DNA of 64,000 nucleotides from Tenacibaculum sp. 190130A14a (GTDB lineage: Bacteria; Bacteroidota; Bacteroidia; Flavobacteriales; Flavobacteriaceae). Position 1 is the first letter of the stretch; each line of letters opens with the position of its first letter. Position numbers and translations under genes: made by a program. The notes under the pieces were generated by a model. It was not told the DNA's origin, ran no database searches, and worked only from the letters and a program-made list of their open reading frames with translations. The DNA lies in NCBI RefSeq assembly GCF_964048965.1, contig NZ_OZ040189.1, forward strand, positions 1,798,001-1,862,000, read 5' to 3'. Positions 23,462-32,869 of the stretch are shown piece after piece.

Positions 23462-25459
23462 TTAGTAAGCTAGTAAATTTAATAGCTCTGTTTTAAATCG
23501 TTCTTTTGGCAAGTATTCTTTCTCTAGGTTTCCAGCAAAAGGAATAGGAGTTTCGATACTCGCTACTCTTTTAACAGGAGCGTCTAAATATTCAAAACAA
23601 TTTTCCATAATTAAAGAAGAGATATCACTTGATACACTTCCAAATAAAGAATCCTCTTGTACAATAATCACTTTACCGGTCTTTTTAACTGAATTATATA
23701 TAGTTTCCGTATCTAAAGGTTGCAATGATCTTAAATCTATTAAATCAGCAGAAATATTGTTATGTTCGTCTAAAGTGTTGAGTGCCCAGTGAACCGAAGC
23801 TCCAAAACTGATGATGGTAATATCGTTTCCTTCTTTTAATACAGAAGCCTTCCCAATAGGTAATGTGTAATAATTTGTAGGAACTTCTTGGTAAGTACTT
23901 CTATACAAAGCTTTGTGCTCAAAGAATAATACTGGGTTAGGGTCGTTTATAGCAGCAGTCAATAAACCTTTAGCATCATATGGAAATGCTGGATATATGA
24001 CTTTTAGTCCTGGTGTTTTGGTAAACCAAGCTTCATTGGTTTGAGAATGAAAAGGTCCAGCACCAACTCCAGCACCGCATGGCATTCTTACCACAACATC
24101 CGCATGCTGATTCCATCTATAATGAGATTTAGCTAACAAGTTTACAATCGGGTTAAAACCAGTTGAAACAAAGTCTCCAAACTGCATTTCCATCACAGCT
24201 TTCATTCCATTTAAAGATAAACCATAGGCAGCTGAGACAATAGCAGATTCACAAATAGGTGTATTTCGAACACGTTCTTTTCCAAAAGCATCTACAAAAC
24301 CTTCGGTAATCTTAAATACACCGCCGTATTCTGCAACATCTTGTCCCATAACAACTATTGAATCATCTCTTTCCATAGCTTGTCTTAAACCATTTGAAAT
24401 CGCATCAATCAAACGAATATTTTCGGTTTCTTTATTAGGAGCTATGCTGCTAGGTGTAATCTTTTTAAATACATCTTCTAATTCAATTGAGATTGATGAT
24501 GTAATCGCTGGTTCATCAAAGGCAATATTTAAATTGTCTTGAATTAAGTTTTTAAATTCATTTCTGAAGTTTTCATCTTGTTCATTAGTCAAAATGTTTT
24601 CAGAGATTAAGAACTCTTTGTAGTTATTCAGAGGATCTTTTAAAGCCCAGTGTTCCATTAATTCTTGTGGAACATATTTTGTACCACTAGCTTCTTCATG
24701 ACCTCGCATTCTAAAGGTTTTGAATTCAATTAAAATGGGTCTAGGATTTTCTCTAATGCTTTCTGCAAGCTCAGATACTTTTGTATAGACTTCTATAATA
24801 TTATTTCCATCAATGATATGTGATTCCATTCCATATCCTTTTCCTCTGTCTGCTAAATGTTCACAGTTATATTGTTCTGAAGTAGGGGTAGATAGTCCAT
24901 ACCCATTGTTTTCAATACAAAATAATACAGGTAAATTCCATACCGAAGCTACGTTTAAAGCCTCATGAAAATCACCTTCACTGGTTCCTCCATCACCTGT
25001 AAAGACAGCACAAACTTGATTGTTATTTTTCAATTTGTTGGCAAGAGCAATTCCATCTGCTATTCCTAATTGAGGACCTAAGTGGGAAATCATACCCACT
25101 ATTTTATATTCTTGCGTACCAAAATGAAAGCTTCGATCTCTTCCTTTCGTAAAACCATTGGCTTTTCCTTGCCATTGAGAAAAAAGACGATGTAAAGGAA
25201 TTTCTCTTGTTGTAAATACTCCTAAGTTTCTATGCATAGGAAGTATATATTCCTCTTTTGCTAAAACAGAAGTTACACCAACAGAAATCGCTTCTTGTCC
25301 AATACCACTAAACCATTTAGAAATTTTACCTTGTCTAAGAAGAATCAACATTTTTTCTTCAATCATTCTAGGCAACAACATCTTTTTGTAAAGTTCTAGG
25401 AGCGTTTGATTCTCTAATTTTTTTTTGTTGAATTGTATAGCTGTTTGTAGGTTATTCAT
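23462..25459 (-). CDS. bkdA: Fused E1 alpha-beta subunit of branched-chain 2-oxoacid dehydrogenase
   Basis: 665 residues. Residues about 1-330 are E1 alpha with the thiamine-diphosphate motif GDGGTSEGDFHEALN...ENNGYG and the phosphorylation-loop-like MRGHEEASG. Residues about 340-665 are E1 beta (MGQDVAEYGGVFKITEGF, TPICESAIVSAAYG, PCGAGVGAGPFHSQ, ending PIPFAGNLEKEYLP). The enzyme decarboxylates 2-oxoacids (2-oxoisovalerate type) and acylates the E2 lipoyl group. Fusion of the two chains is common in Bacteroidota. It lies tail-to-tail with its E2 partner rather than in an operon with it. Confidence 0.92.
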   Translation of the reverse strand: MNNLQTAIQFNKKKLENQTLLELYKKMLLPRMIEEKMLILLRQGKISKWFSGIGQEAISVGVTSVLAKEEYILPMHRNLGVFTTREIPLHRLFSQWQGKANGFTKGRDRSFHFGTQEYKIVGMISHLGPQLGIADGIALANKLKNNNQVCAVFTGDGGTSEGDFHEALNVASVWNLPVLFCIENNGYGLSTPTSEQYNCEHLADRGKGYGMESHIIDGNNIIEVYTKVSELAESIRENPRPILIEFKTFRMRGHEEASGTKYVPQELMEHWALKDPLNNYKEFLISENILTNEQDENFRNEFKNLIQDNLNIAFDEPAITSSISIELEDVFKKITPSSIAPNKETENIRLIDAISNGLRQAMERDDSIVVMGQDVAEYGGVFKITEGFVDAFGKERVRNTPICESAIVSAAYGLSLNGMKAVMEMQFGDFVSTGFNPIVNLLAKSHYRWNQHADVVVRMPCGAGVGAGPFHSQTNEAWFTKTPGLKVIYPAFPYDAKGLLTAAINDPNPVLFFEHKALYRSTYQEVPTNYYTLPIGKASVLKEGNDITIISFGASVHWALNTLDEHNNISADLIDLRSLQPLDTETIYNSVKKTGKVIIVQEDSLFGSVSSDISSLIMENCFEYLDAPVKRVASIETPIPFAGNLEKEYLPKERFKTELLNLLAY

Positions 25460-25667
25460 ATTGAATTATAAGGTTTTTAAGGAATATCAAATGTGACTAA
25501 AAAAAATATAGAATCAAAGTTATTTTAGTAATATTTCAATTTTGAAGCTTGTTTTTTGAGGTAATGTTAAAATTTGTTAAATAATTTTATTTATATGAAA
25601 CTGTTAGATGGAATATAGCATACCGATATTTATGTATATTCGTGACATTAATTTAAAAAATAAAAGA

Positions 25668-26405
25668 ATGAAAAAAATAGCACTTTTGTTATTACTTACT
25701 ATGTCAATTGTAGGAATGGCACAAGAGAAAGTATTGTTACGTTTAAATTATGAAAAAGGTGATGTGTATGAAACGAAAATGCATATGAAACAGGATTTAG
25801 CTGGGATGATGGATCTAGATATAGTCATGAATATGAATATGAAAATTAATGCTATAGAAGGAGGTTTATATAACACTGAAATGAAAATTTCACATGTTAC
25901 AATGAATATGACTTCACAAGGAAATACCATGAAGTATGATTCTAATGATAAAGAAGAAGACATGAATCGTTTTGCTAAAGGAGCCCATTCTAAAATGAAA
26001 CCTATTTTAACATCATCAATGGAGTTTACTTATGATAAGTTAGCAGATGTAAAAGACGTAAAACTAATTTCAGGTACAGCTAGTATTGATTCATTCAAAG
26101 AAAATTCGAATACGATAGTGTACCCTAAAGAAGCGGTAGAATTAGGTACAAGTTGGAAAGAGTCTAAAACAACAAGTCAAGGGGTAAAACTGAATTATGA
26201 ATATAAAGTAACTTCTATAGACGCTAATAAAGTAGTTCTTACTATTACAGGAACTATTTCTGAAATTGGTACAGGAGATTTTAATGGAAAGGCCAGTGTA
26301 GATAGAAAAACAGGAAATGTTTCAGAAATGAATGTAGATATGAATATGAATGTAATGGGGCAAAAGATAAAGCAAAATATTAGTATGACTACCACAAAAA
26401 TGTAG
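25668..26405 (+). CDS. DUF6263-like secreted protein
   Basis: 245 residues from the ATG at 25668, chosen because it gives a clean signal peptide (MKKIALLLLLTMSIVGMAQ); a start 60 nt upstream would bury it. The mature protein is beta-rich and begins KVLLRLNYEKGDVYETKMHM, typical of the periplasmic DUF6263 family in Bacteroidota. It is notably methionine-rich (repeated MNMNM and MKM patterns about 50-90 and 220-235). A TATATTCG box lies 26 nt upstream. Function unknown. Confidence 0.75.
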   Translation: MKKIALLLLLTMSIVGMAQEKVLLRLNYEKGDVYETKMHMKQDLAGMMDLDIVMNMNMKINAIEGGLYNTEMKISHVTMNMTSQGNTMKYDSNDKEEDMNRFAKGAHSKMKPILTSSMEFTYDKLADVKDVKLISGTASIDSFKENSNTIVYPKEAVELGTSWKESKTTSQGVKLNYEYKVTSIDANKVVLTITGTISEIGTGDFNGKASVDRKTGNVSEMNVDMNMNVMGQKIKQNISMTTTKM

Positions 26406-26424
26406 TTTACAAAATAGCTATAAA

Positions 26425-26460
26425 AAATAAAAGCTCTGAAGTTATTCAGAGCTTTTATTT
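26425..26460. terminator. Strong bidirectional terminator
   Basis: A perfect 16-bp inverted repeat (26425-26440 and 26445-26460) with core AAGCTCTGAA and loop GTTA, flanked by A and T runs. It overlaps the last codons of the convergent GNAT gene. Confidence 0.9.
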
Positions 26461-27132
26461 TTTAGTAAAGTACCACCAGTTCATATCTCTGGTTATTCTA
26501 TAGCCAAGCTTTTCATATAGTTTAATAGCAGGATTTCCTTTGGTTGTGTGTAAAATAGGATGTTTTCCGTCTTTTATTATATCTTTTGTTACATGTAGTG
26601 TAAGTTGTTTAGCATAACCTCTTTTTGTAAAATCAGGATGGGTTACTACACCACTAACTTCAATAAAATCATCTGTTTGCATTCGTTGTCCAGCAATGGC
26701 TACCAATTGATTACTTTTAAAAATACCAAAGTATTTGCCCATATCAAACGTACGTTTTTTATAGTACCCTGGCATAACTAACCAAATAAGATGATAAATA
26801 GCATCTACATGTTTTTCAGTTAAAGGAACAATTTCTTCGGTAATATCAATTTCTTGTAAATTCTCTAAAACCATTTGAACTCCTTCTATTTTTTTGTCTA
26901 ATGTGATTTTTGAAGTATCATATGTAGGAGTTTTATTTTCAGAAACTAGAAAAAAAGCATCAGTTAATTTGGCATATTCGTTTAAGGCATGTTTTGTTTT
27001 TTGGGTATTCGTAAATGCACCAAAGGGACATATATTAGGATCATAAAAAGTTACTTCATCATACTGAATAGCAAATTTCTTGTGTGTTTCTTTTAACGAA
27101 GACCAAACAGGGTTTTCTAGCTTATTTTTCAT
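26455..27132 (-). CDS. GNAT family N-acetyltransferase
   Basis: 225 residues. The C-terminal GNAT fold carries the acetyl-CoA loop in VVTHPDFTKRGYAKQLT and a typical end GNPAIKLYEKLGYRI. The N-terminal half is a degenerate GNAT-like region, resembling FR47/GCN5-type proteins with two half-domains. The substrate is unknown. The start overlaps the upstream epimerase gene by 11 nt, placing it last in a four-gene minus-strand set (M28 peptidase, YdeI-like, epimerase, acetyltransferase). Confidence 0.85.
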   Translation of the reverse strand: MKNKLENPVWSSLKETHKKFAIQYDEVTFYDPNICPFGAFTNTQKTKHALNEYAKLTDAFFLVSENKTPTYDTSKITLDKKIEGVQMVLENLQEIDITEEIVPLTEKHVDAIYHLIWLVMPGYYKKRTFDMGKYFGIFKSNQLVAIAGQRMQTDDFIEVSGVVTHPDFTKRGYAKQLTLHVTKDIIKDGKHPILHTTKGNPAIKLYEKLGYRITRDMNWWYFTKK

Positions 27133-28012
27133 TATAAATGTTGTTTAGCGCAGTGCTCAAATCAGAATACATAAAAGTATACAAACTGGTAGTTTTATTC
27201 GAAGAAACCCTACTTCCTTTTAATAAAATATAAGCCATTTCCCCTAATGCTGTTTTTAAAACAAAAGAAGGTGCATTAATAGGGAATACCGTTTTTTTAA
27301 TAGTTGTACCCAACGTATTTGTAAAGCTTTCATTGGTTTGATGTTCAGGAGCTACAGCATTGAAAATACCTTCAAAGTGCGTGTTTCGAATTGCTTCGAG
27401 ATACAAATTACATAAATCATCAACATGAATCCAAGGAATATATTGTTTGCCATTGCCAAGAGCAGATAAAAATAAAGGCGTATTCATTTTTGATAGAGCA
27501 CCTCCCGATTTAGTTAAAACAACACCTGTTCGAAGAATAGTTACAGGAATATTAATTTCCTTAAACTTAGAAGCTGCTTTTTCCCATTGTACACAAATTT
27601 TTGATATAAAGTCATTTTCAGGTTGATCGTCTTCTGTAAAAATCTTATCGGAAGTTTTGGCTCCATAATACCCAATTCCAGAGGCAGATATAAAACCTTT
27701 TAGAGGAATGTCTAATTCTTTTATTTTTTCAAATAATAAATTAGCAGATTGAACTCTACTATTTATTAGTTCTTTTTTTCTTTTAGTTGTCCAACGTTTA
27801 TCAGCAATTCCAGCGCCTGCTAAATGAATTATATGAGTAACTCCAGTAAAGGCTTTTACATCAATATAATTTTCGGTAATGTTCCAATGAAATTCATTTT
27901 TGTTTTGTGGAGACCTAGTTAAAATGACAACTTCATAATTTTGTTTTTTTAAAAGTTGTTGTAATTGTTTTCCTATAAGCCCTGTTCCTCCAGTAATTAA
28001 AACTTTTACCAT
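27122..28012 (-). CDS. TIGR01777 family NAD(P)-dependent epimerase (SDR39U1/YfcH-like)
   Basis: 296 residues. Atypical extended short-chain dehydrogenase with N-terminal nucleotide motif LITGGTGLIGKQL, then HLAGAGIADKRW, the family-specific SASGIGYYG in place of a normal YxxxK context, and ILRTGVVL. The C-terminal DUF1731-like part includes the APSFVLKTALGEMA stretch. The biological substrate is unknown; the family is conserved from bacteria to humans. It overlaps both its neighbours slightly, which supports one transcript. Confidence 0.9.
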   Translation of the reverse strand: MVKVLITGGTGLIGKQLQQLLKKQNYEVVILTRSPQNKNEFHWNITENYIDVKAFTGVTHIIHLAGAGIADKRWTTKRKKELINSRVQSANLLFEKIKELDIPLKGFISASGIGYYGAKTSDKIFTEDDQPENDFISKICVQWEKAASKFKEINIPVTILRTGVVLTKSGGALSKMNTPLFLSALGNGKQYIPWIHVDDLCNLYLEAIRNTHFEGIFNAVAPEHQTNESFTNTLGTTIKKTVFPINAPSFVLKTALGEMAYILLKGSRVSSNKTTSLYTFMYSDLSTALNNIYNEK

Positions 28013-28584
28013 GTTCCTTTTTGTTTTTGATTGGCATTACATAATTCAATAATCTCCTTTATTCGTTTTTGTCTTGTAGCTACTCTTTTAGCACTAAACA
28101 ACCAATACAAATAGCCTTTTCTATAAGATTTTGCAAAATTTTGATAGTTTGAATAAGCTGTAGGGTTATTATCAAAAGCTTGCTGTAAATCTTCTGGTAC
28201 CACCAAATTCTCAACATCGTCTAAAGCAGACCAAGAACCGTTTTGCTTTGCTATTTCAATTGATTTTACCCCTGATTGATGCATGAGGTTGTTAGTAAGT
28301 AATTCTTTAATATATTTTTTGTTTAATGCACTCCATACACTTTTTGGTTTACGAGGACAAAAATATTGTTGTCGTTTACCATTTCCTAAACTTTTGACTG
28401 TTGAATCTATCCAACCAAAACATAAGGCAACTTTTACAGCTTCTTCCCATCGCATACTTGGAATGTTGGATTCTACCTTGTATAAAATTAAATAAACACC
28501 AGTACTTACATGATGATTTTCAAGTAACCATTCTCTCCATTCAATATCGGTTTTAAAATATAACTGAGGTCTGTTTTTACTCAT
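28006..28584 (-). CDS. YdeI/OmpD-associated family protein
   Basis: 192 residues from the ATG at 28584, one base after the stop of the M28 peptidase gene; a longer reading starting at 28638 would overlap that gene by 53 nt. Motifs: PQLYFKTDIEWREWLLENH, the hallmark VKVALCFGWIDSTVKSL and FCPRKPKSVWSALNKK, and a C-terminal basic helix. The family is linked by name to antimicrobial-peptide resistance in enterobacteria, but its biochemical function is unclear. It overlaps the epimerase start by 7 nt. Confidence 0.85.
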   Translation of the reverse strand: MSKNRPQLYFKTDIEWREWLLENHHVSTGVYLILYKVESNIPSMRWEEAVKVALCFGWIDSTVKSLGNGKRQQYFCPRKPKSVWSALNKKYIKELLTNNLMHQSGVKSIEIAKQNGSWSALDDVENLVVPEDLQQAFDNNPTAYSNYQNFAKSYRKGYLYWLFSAKRVATRQKRIKEIIELCNANQKQKGTW

Positions 28585-28585
28585 G

Positions 28586-29917
28586 TTATCTAATAATTTT
28601 ACTAGGAAAAGCAACAATACTTTCGTGTCCGTCTTCACCTACAGAGGCAATACCAAAAAAGAAATTATCAATAACAATTCCTTCTAAAGTAAATTCATTG
28701 ATATCTCCAACATATCTACTATGATCCCAAGTTGGAGAAGTGGTATCTCTCCAGTAAATTTTATAGCCTTTCGCACCATTAACTTTGTCCCATTTAAGTT
28801 TTACAGAGGGTTGTACAATTCCTCCAATGGCTACATTTGTAGGAGCAGTAGGTGCACTTGCAATACTAGCCAAGTTAATTGCGTTTACGGCGGTTAATTT
28901 ATTGGCATAATCAAAATTCACAAATTTAAGTTTATCACCGTACTCTATTCCGTTTTCTGTACGTATATCTTGGTGTTGCTGTGTGTAGTTTTCATGCGCT
29001 TCCATAATGCGAATCCCAGGAAATCCTATATCATTAAATGGTCTATGATGACCACCTCTTCCAAAACGATCTAAACGATACACCATTTTAGGGTTCATTT
29101 CTGGCATATACGTTTTAGTTGTTTTATAAATATATCGAGCTAATTGACGAGAGATACCATCTACTTCACCTCCATAAAAACGTCTCGCTCTTCGCTGACG
29201 TTCCGTTTCAGTAGGAGGGGTTGGTTCTGAAAAAATTCTAAAAGTTCTATTATCAATGACCCCATCAACTCCTTTAATGTTTCCAATCATATCATTATTC
29301 ATCACTCCTAAAATGTTCCATCCTTTTTCTTTGGCATAAGTAGCTAGACCTTTTCCTCCAAATAGGCCTTGTTCTTCACCAGACAATCCAACATAGACAA
29401 TACTATTATCAAATGAATATTTACTTAGAACACGAGCAGCTTCTATAGCTCCGGCCATTCCAGAAGCATTGTCATTTGCACCAGGAGCATCATCAGTAAA
29501 ATTATTAGGATCAGAAATTCGAGAGTCTATATCACCACTCATGATGATGTAGCTATTAGGATTTTTTTTACCTCTTTGAATCGCAACGACATTAACTACC
29601 CAAACATCTTTCGTAATTCTAGCGTTCGTTCCTTTTTTGACCAAATCTTTTTGATAAAAAACCTCTAAACAATTGCCACAATCTTTAGAAATTTGATCAA
29701 ATTCTGACTTGATCCATCTTCTTGCAGCACCAATTCCTCTTGTGTTAGAAAGTGTGTCACTTAAGGTATGTCTTGTACCAAAATTAGCTAATGTGGAAAT
29801 ATCCGCTTTTATCCTATTAGTCGATACATTGTTGATAATATCATAAATCTTAGCATCTGTTTGAGCAAACAAACAAACTGAAAGACTTAAAAAAAATAAA
29901 GTAATATAAGTTTTCAT
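28586..29917 (-). CDS. M28 family zinc peptidase with C-terminal fibronectin III domain
   Basis: 443 residues. Signal peptide about 1-19 (FAQ). Peptidase domain about 60-345 with DDAPGANDNASGMAGAIEAAR, catalytic SGEEQGLFG, NNDMIGN and late histidines in GRGGHHRPF and AHENYTQQHQ. A C-terminal fibronectin type III module (about 352-443) begins SAPTAPTNV. The first zinc ligand region reads MSGDIDSR where most M28 enzymes have HxD, so an aspartate replaces the histidine. It is probably a secreted aminopeptidase. It is the first gene of the minus-strand set to GNAT. Confidence 0.9.
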   Translation of the reverse strand: MKTYITLFFLSLSVCLFAQTDAKIYDIINNVSTNRIKADISTLANFGTRHTLSDTLSNTRGIGAARRWIKSEFDQISKDCGNCLEVFYQKDLVKKGTNARITKDVWVVNVVAIQRGKKNPNSYIIMSGDIDSRISDPNNFTDDAPGANDNASGMAGAIEAARVLSKYSFDNSIVYVGLSGEEQGLFGGKGLATYAKEKGWNILGVMNNDMIGNIKGVDGVIDNRTFRIFSEPTPPTETERQRRARRFYGGEVDGISRQLARYIYKTTKTYMPEMNPKMVYRLDRFGRGGHHRPFNDIGFPGIRIMEAHENYTQQHQDIRTENGIEYGDKLKFVNFDYANKLTAVNAINLASIASAPTAPTNVAIGGIVQPSVKLKWDKVNGAKGYKIYWRDTTSPTWDHSRYVGDINEFTLEGIVIDNFFFGIASVGEDGHESIVAFPSKIIR

Positions 29918-29977
29918 TTGAATAAGTTTTAAGGTTAACTTATTGGTTAGACGTTCTATTTTTAAATCATTTCAATA

Positions 29978-31300
29978 TTACTTCTTAAAATGCCAAAAAG
30001 GAATTTTAGAAATAATAATGTTGGAAGTGTCCTTATTCCGAATTCGTTTACGAGTAATTTTTAAAACATGATTTCCTTCAGTCAAAGAATCAATATTGAC
30101 ATAGGTTTCATAGCCTAAATCTTTACGCTTGTTTTTAGTTGCAATGAATTTTGTTGAATATTTAATAGAATCAATATATATAGCAAACATTTCATTAAAT
30201 GTTTTGTGATATTGATTCATTAAACTATCGCTATTCCGAGTAAAATCATCCCAAAAAAACATTCTTGACTTTAGTCCTCTAATATCTTCTTTAGGCTTTA
30301 AACTTTTATTATAGTCAAAAATTTTATCTTCTAAACGTTCATTAAAGACAATAAAAACATTAAGGTATGAATCTTTTATAACCTTAGAAGGAATGGTAGC
30401 TGTATTAATAAAATCGGTTTTATCAATAAGTTGGTCTTCGTAATTATATGGATTGGCATATACTTCAGATGACTTTCTGTCTTCTTTTAAATAATTGGAT
30501 TTGTTATAAGAATATGTCGAGGAAAACAGCACAAATACATATACAGGAACTAGAATAAAGCTTAGTCTTCTTCCAAAGCGATTATCTAAAAAATTATATA
30601 CTAACGGACGGTATAAAAAAGACAATGTAATAATGCTAAATACCCTGTATAAAGGAAAGTATAGTTTAGCAATCCACTTTTTCTTTTTTAAAAAACCTTG
30701 ACTTATAAAATCAATGAAAGTAAAGAAAGCCCCGGCTAAAATGAATAATATAAGTGCAATACCAATAAAAACAGAAATTTTTTCCCAAATCCCATCTAAA
30801 TCGGTATCCATGAAGATAAATACCGTAAACAAAATACTTAAAAGAGTAAATAGGCAAGCTAAAAAGTAGAAAATAAACAAAAAAGAGACTGCGAAAAGAA
30901 TGCTACAATAATTTTCTAGATTACCGATGTATTTATCAAAAGAGCCTATTCTTTTTTGTAAATGTTTGGTGAATTTTGGTACGTATTTAAGTTCATCATA
31001 ATCAATATCACCAGAAACATATCGCAACCCTAATGCTCCAATCCATAAACCACGAAGTATTACGTGTATGAGAAGATTAGATATTAAAATCCAACAAGAT
31101 ATTTTAATTGTATACCAAAGAATGGTTTCGGCAAGTTTACTATCGTGTTTAGCTATTTCAAAATTGGCTTCAATCGGACCAATAGCAGAAAATAAACCAA
31201 ATATTGCAAAACCTGAAATCAGTAACTCTAATTGCCAACTTTCTTGTTGTAGACGGTCTAGTAAATCTTTAAAAACCGAACTGTTGTAATCTTTACTCAT
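29978..31300 (-). CDS. Large membrane protein with C-terminal extracytoplasmic domain, unknown function
   Basis: 440 residues. Predicted transmembrane helices at about 25-45, 65-88, 132-160, 178-200 and 245-262. Between them lies a conserved-looking LRGLWIGALGLRYVSGDIDYDELKY loop. The last ~170 residues are soluble, rich in charged residues and beta-strands (DSLTEGNHVLKITRKRI), perhaps periplasmic. I have no name for the family, although similar proteins occur in Bacteroidota. It stands 60 nt upstream of the M28 gene on the same strand. Confidence 0.75.
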   Translation of the reverse strand: MSKDYNSSVFKDLLDRLQQESWQLELLISGFAIFGLFSAIGPIEANFEIAKHDSKLAETILWYTIKISCWILISNLLIHVILRGLWIGALGLRYVSGDIDYDELKYVPKFTKHLQKRIGSFDKYIGNLENYCSILFAVSFLFIFYFLACLFTLLSILFTVFIFMDTDLDGIWEKISVFIGIALILFILAGAFFTFIDFISQGFLKKKKWIAKLYFPLYRVFSIITLSFLYRPLVYNFLDNRFGRRLSFILVPVYVFVLFSSTYSYNKSNYLKEDRKSSEVYANPYNYEDQLIDKTDFINTATIPSKVIKDSYLNVFIVFNERLEDKIFDYNKSLKPKEDIRGLKSRMFFWDDFTRNSDSLMNQYHKTFNEMFAIYIDSIKYSTKFIATKNKRKDLGYETYVNIDSLTEGNHVLKITRKRIRNKDTSNIIISKIPFWHFKK

Positions 31301-31375
31301 AGTTTGTTTAGTCTTGACCTAAAGATACATTGTTTTTTAAAGTAAAAAAAGGCCTTAAGAAGCTATATTTCTAAA

Positions 31376-32764
31376 TTAGATTTCCCTTAGCATTTCAGTT
31401 TTATTTTTGTTTTTCCAAGTACCGCCAGTAAAATCAGGTACTTTAACAGAGCTGCTATTTTGTGCTACCGATAATTCTGAGAGGGGTGTAATAGAACTCC
31501 ATAATACGCTATCGTATACATTAATATCTAAAGGTAATCCTTCATTTAAACATTTTATTAAGCGATAGATCATTACAAAATCCATTCCTCCGTGTCCAAC
31601 TGAATTATCAGAAATTTGAGATTTTAACTTTGACCAAAGCGGATGATTGTACTTTTCTCGGTACATTTTATAGTGTTCTTCATCCAACCATTTATGTCCC
31701 CACCAAGCAAGTTCTTCTTCGTTTATGTATAATTTAGAAGGATAACCTTCATGAACCGCTTTTGTACCTACCAAAGTATTTAGTCTATCATAGGGTCTAC
31801 CTGAGTGAACATCAAATTGTAGCATAATGGTTTTACCAAGTTTTGTTTTGATCATTGTTGTATTCATATCTCCACATTTTACATTGGCAAATTTGTCAAT
31901 GTTTGCTTTTTTTGCGGCATCACTCAAGCTTTTTTCTCTTGAACTCATAGAAACTACATGATCATAGGTGTCTCCACGTCCAATATCCATATATTGACTT
32001 ATAGGGCCTAATCCATGTGTCGTATAAAAATTACCGTCTTTATTTAAATGATGTTTGATTCTCCATTGATCTTCGTAATATTTTTCATCTAAAAGGTGTT
32101 TTCTTAAGTCATGAATGTAGGCTCCTTCAGCATGTGTTAAATCTCCAAAAACACCTTGATTGACCATATTTAAAACCCATAATTCTTCATTGTTGAAACA
32201 ACAATTCTCCATCATCATACAATGTTTTTGTGTTCGTTCTGCAGTTTCAATAAGTTTCCAACAGTCTTCTAGCGTATAGGCAATAGGTACTTCGCAAGCA
32301 ACATGTTTTCCATTTTCCATTCCGTATAGCGACATTGGAGTATGCATTTCCCATGGAGTAGCAATAATTAACAAATGAATATCATCTCGCTCAACTAGTT
32401 TTTTCCATTCGTTTGGATTCCCATAATAGGCGTGTGCTATCTTGTTATGTGTTTTTTGTAGATGTTGGTTTAGTTTATCTGTTTTTTCTTTTTTAAGATC
32501 AGAAACAGCTACGATATCCGCTTTGTCATTTTTTAGTAACCAATCGAACATTTGTATGAGCACTTGACCTCTATTACCGCAACCAATAATTCCAACATTG
32601 ACTTTATCAATCTTAGGAGCGGTAAGTGCAAATGCACTTCCTTTGGCAGTTTTATTTAGAAGTTGTGAAGTGTTTTCTTCGTCTTTACAAGAAATAGTTG
32701 AAGATAATCCTAAAAATAAAGAGGCTTTCGCAGAAAGGGAAAGAAATTTTTTTCTATTCATCAT
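31376..32764 (-). CDS. Gfo/Idh/MocA family oxidoreductase, GH109-like, lipoprotein
   Basis: 462 residues. A hydrophobic signal follows NRKKFL and ends with a lipobox-like TISC (cysteine about 26), so it is likely membrane anchored. The Rossmann motif is VGIIGCGNRGQVL. EVPIAYTLEDCW and especially THGLGPISQYMDIGRGD match GH109 enzymes, which use NAD+ to cleave glycosides such as alpha-N-acetylgalactosaminides. The actual sugar is not deducible. It is a monocistronic gene divergent from fabH. Either of two adjacent ATG codons may be the start. Confidence 0.88.
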   Translation of the reverse strand: MMNRKKFLSLSAKASLFLGLSSTISCKDEENTSQLLNKTAKGSAFALTAPKIDKVNVGIIGCGNRGQVLIQMFDWLLKNDKADIVAVSDLKKEKTDKLNQHLQKTHNKIAHAYYGNPNEWKKLVERDDIHLLIIATPWEMHTPMSLYGMENGKHVACEVPIAYTLEDCWKLIETAERTQKHCMMMENCCFNNEELWVLNMVNQGVFGDLTHAEGAYIHDLRKHLLDEKYYEDQWRIKHHLNKDGNFYTTHGLGPISQYMDIGRGDTYDHVVSMSSREKSLSDAAKKANIDKFANVKCGDMNTTMIKTKLGKTIMLQFDVHSGRPYDRLNTLVGTKAVHEGYPSKLYINEEELAWWGHKWLDEEHYKMYREKYNHPLWSKLKSQISDNSVGHGGMDFVMIYRLIKCLNEGLPLDINVYDSVLWSSITPLSELSVAQNSSSVKVPDFTGGTWKNKNKTEMLREI

Positions 32765-32869
32765 AGTTTCATTAAATTGCTTTAGCTGTAGTTACTTGTA
32801 AAGGTATCAATTAATTGCTATTTTTACGGGCTAAAATTTAGTAAACGACAATAATCAACATAAAAATAT

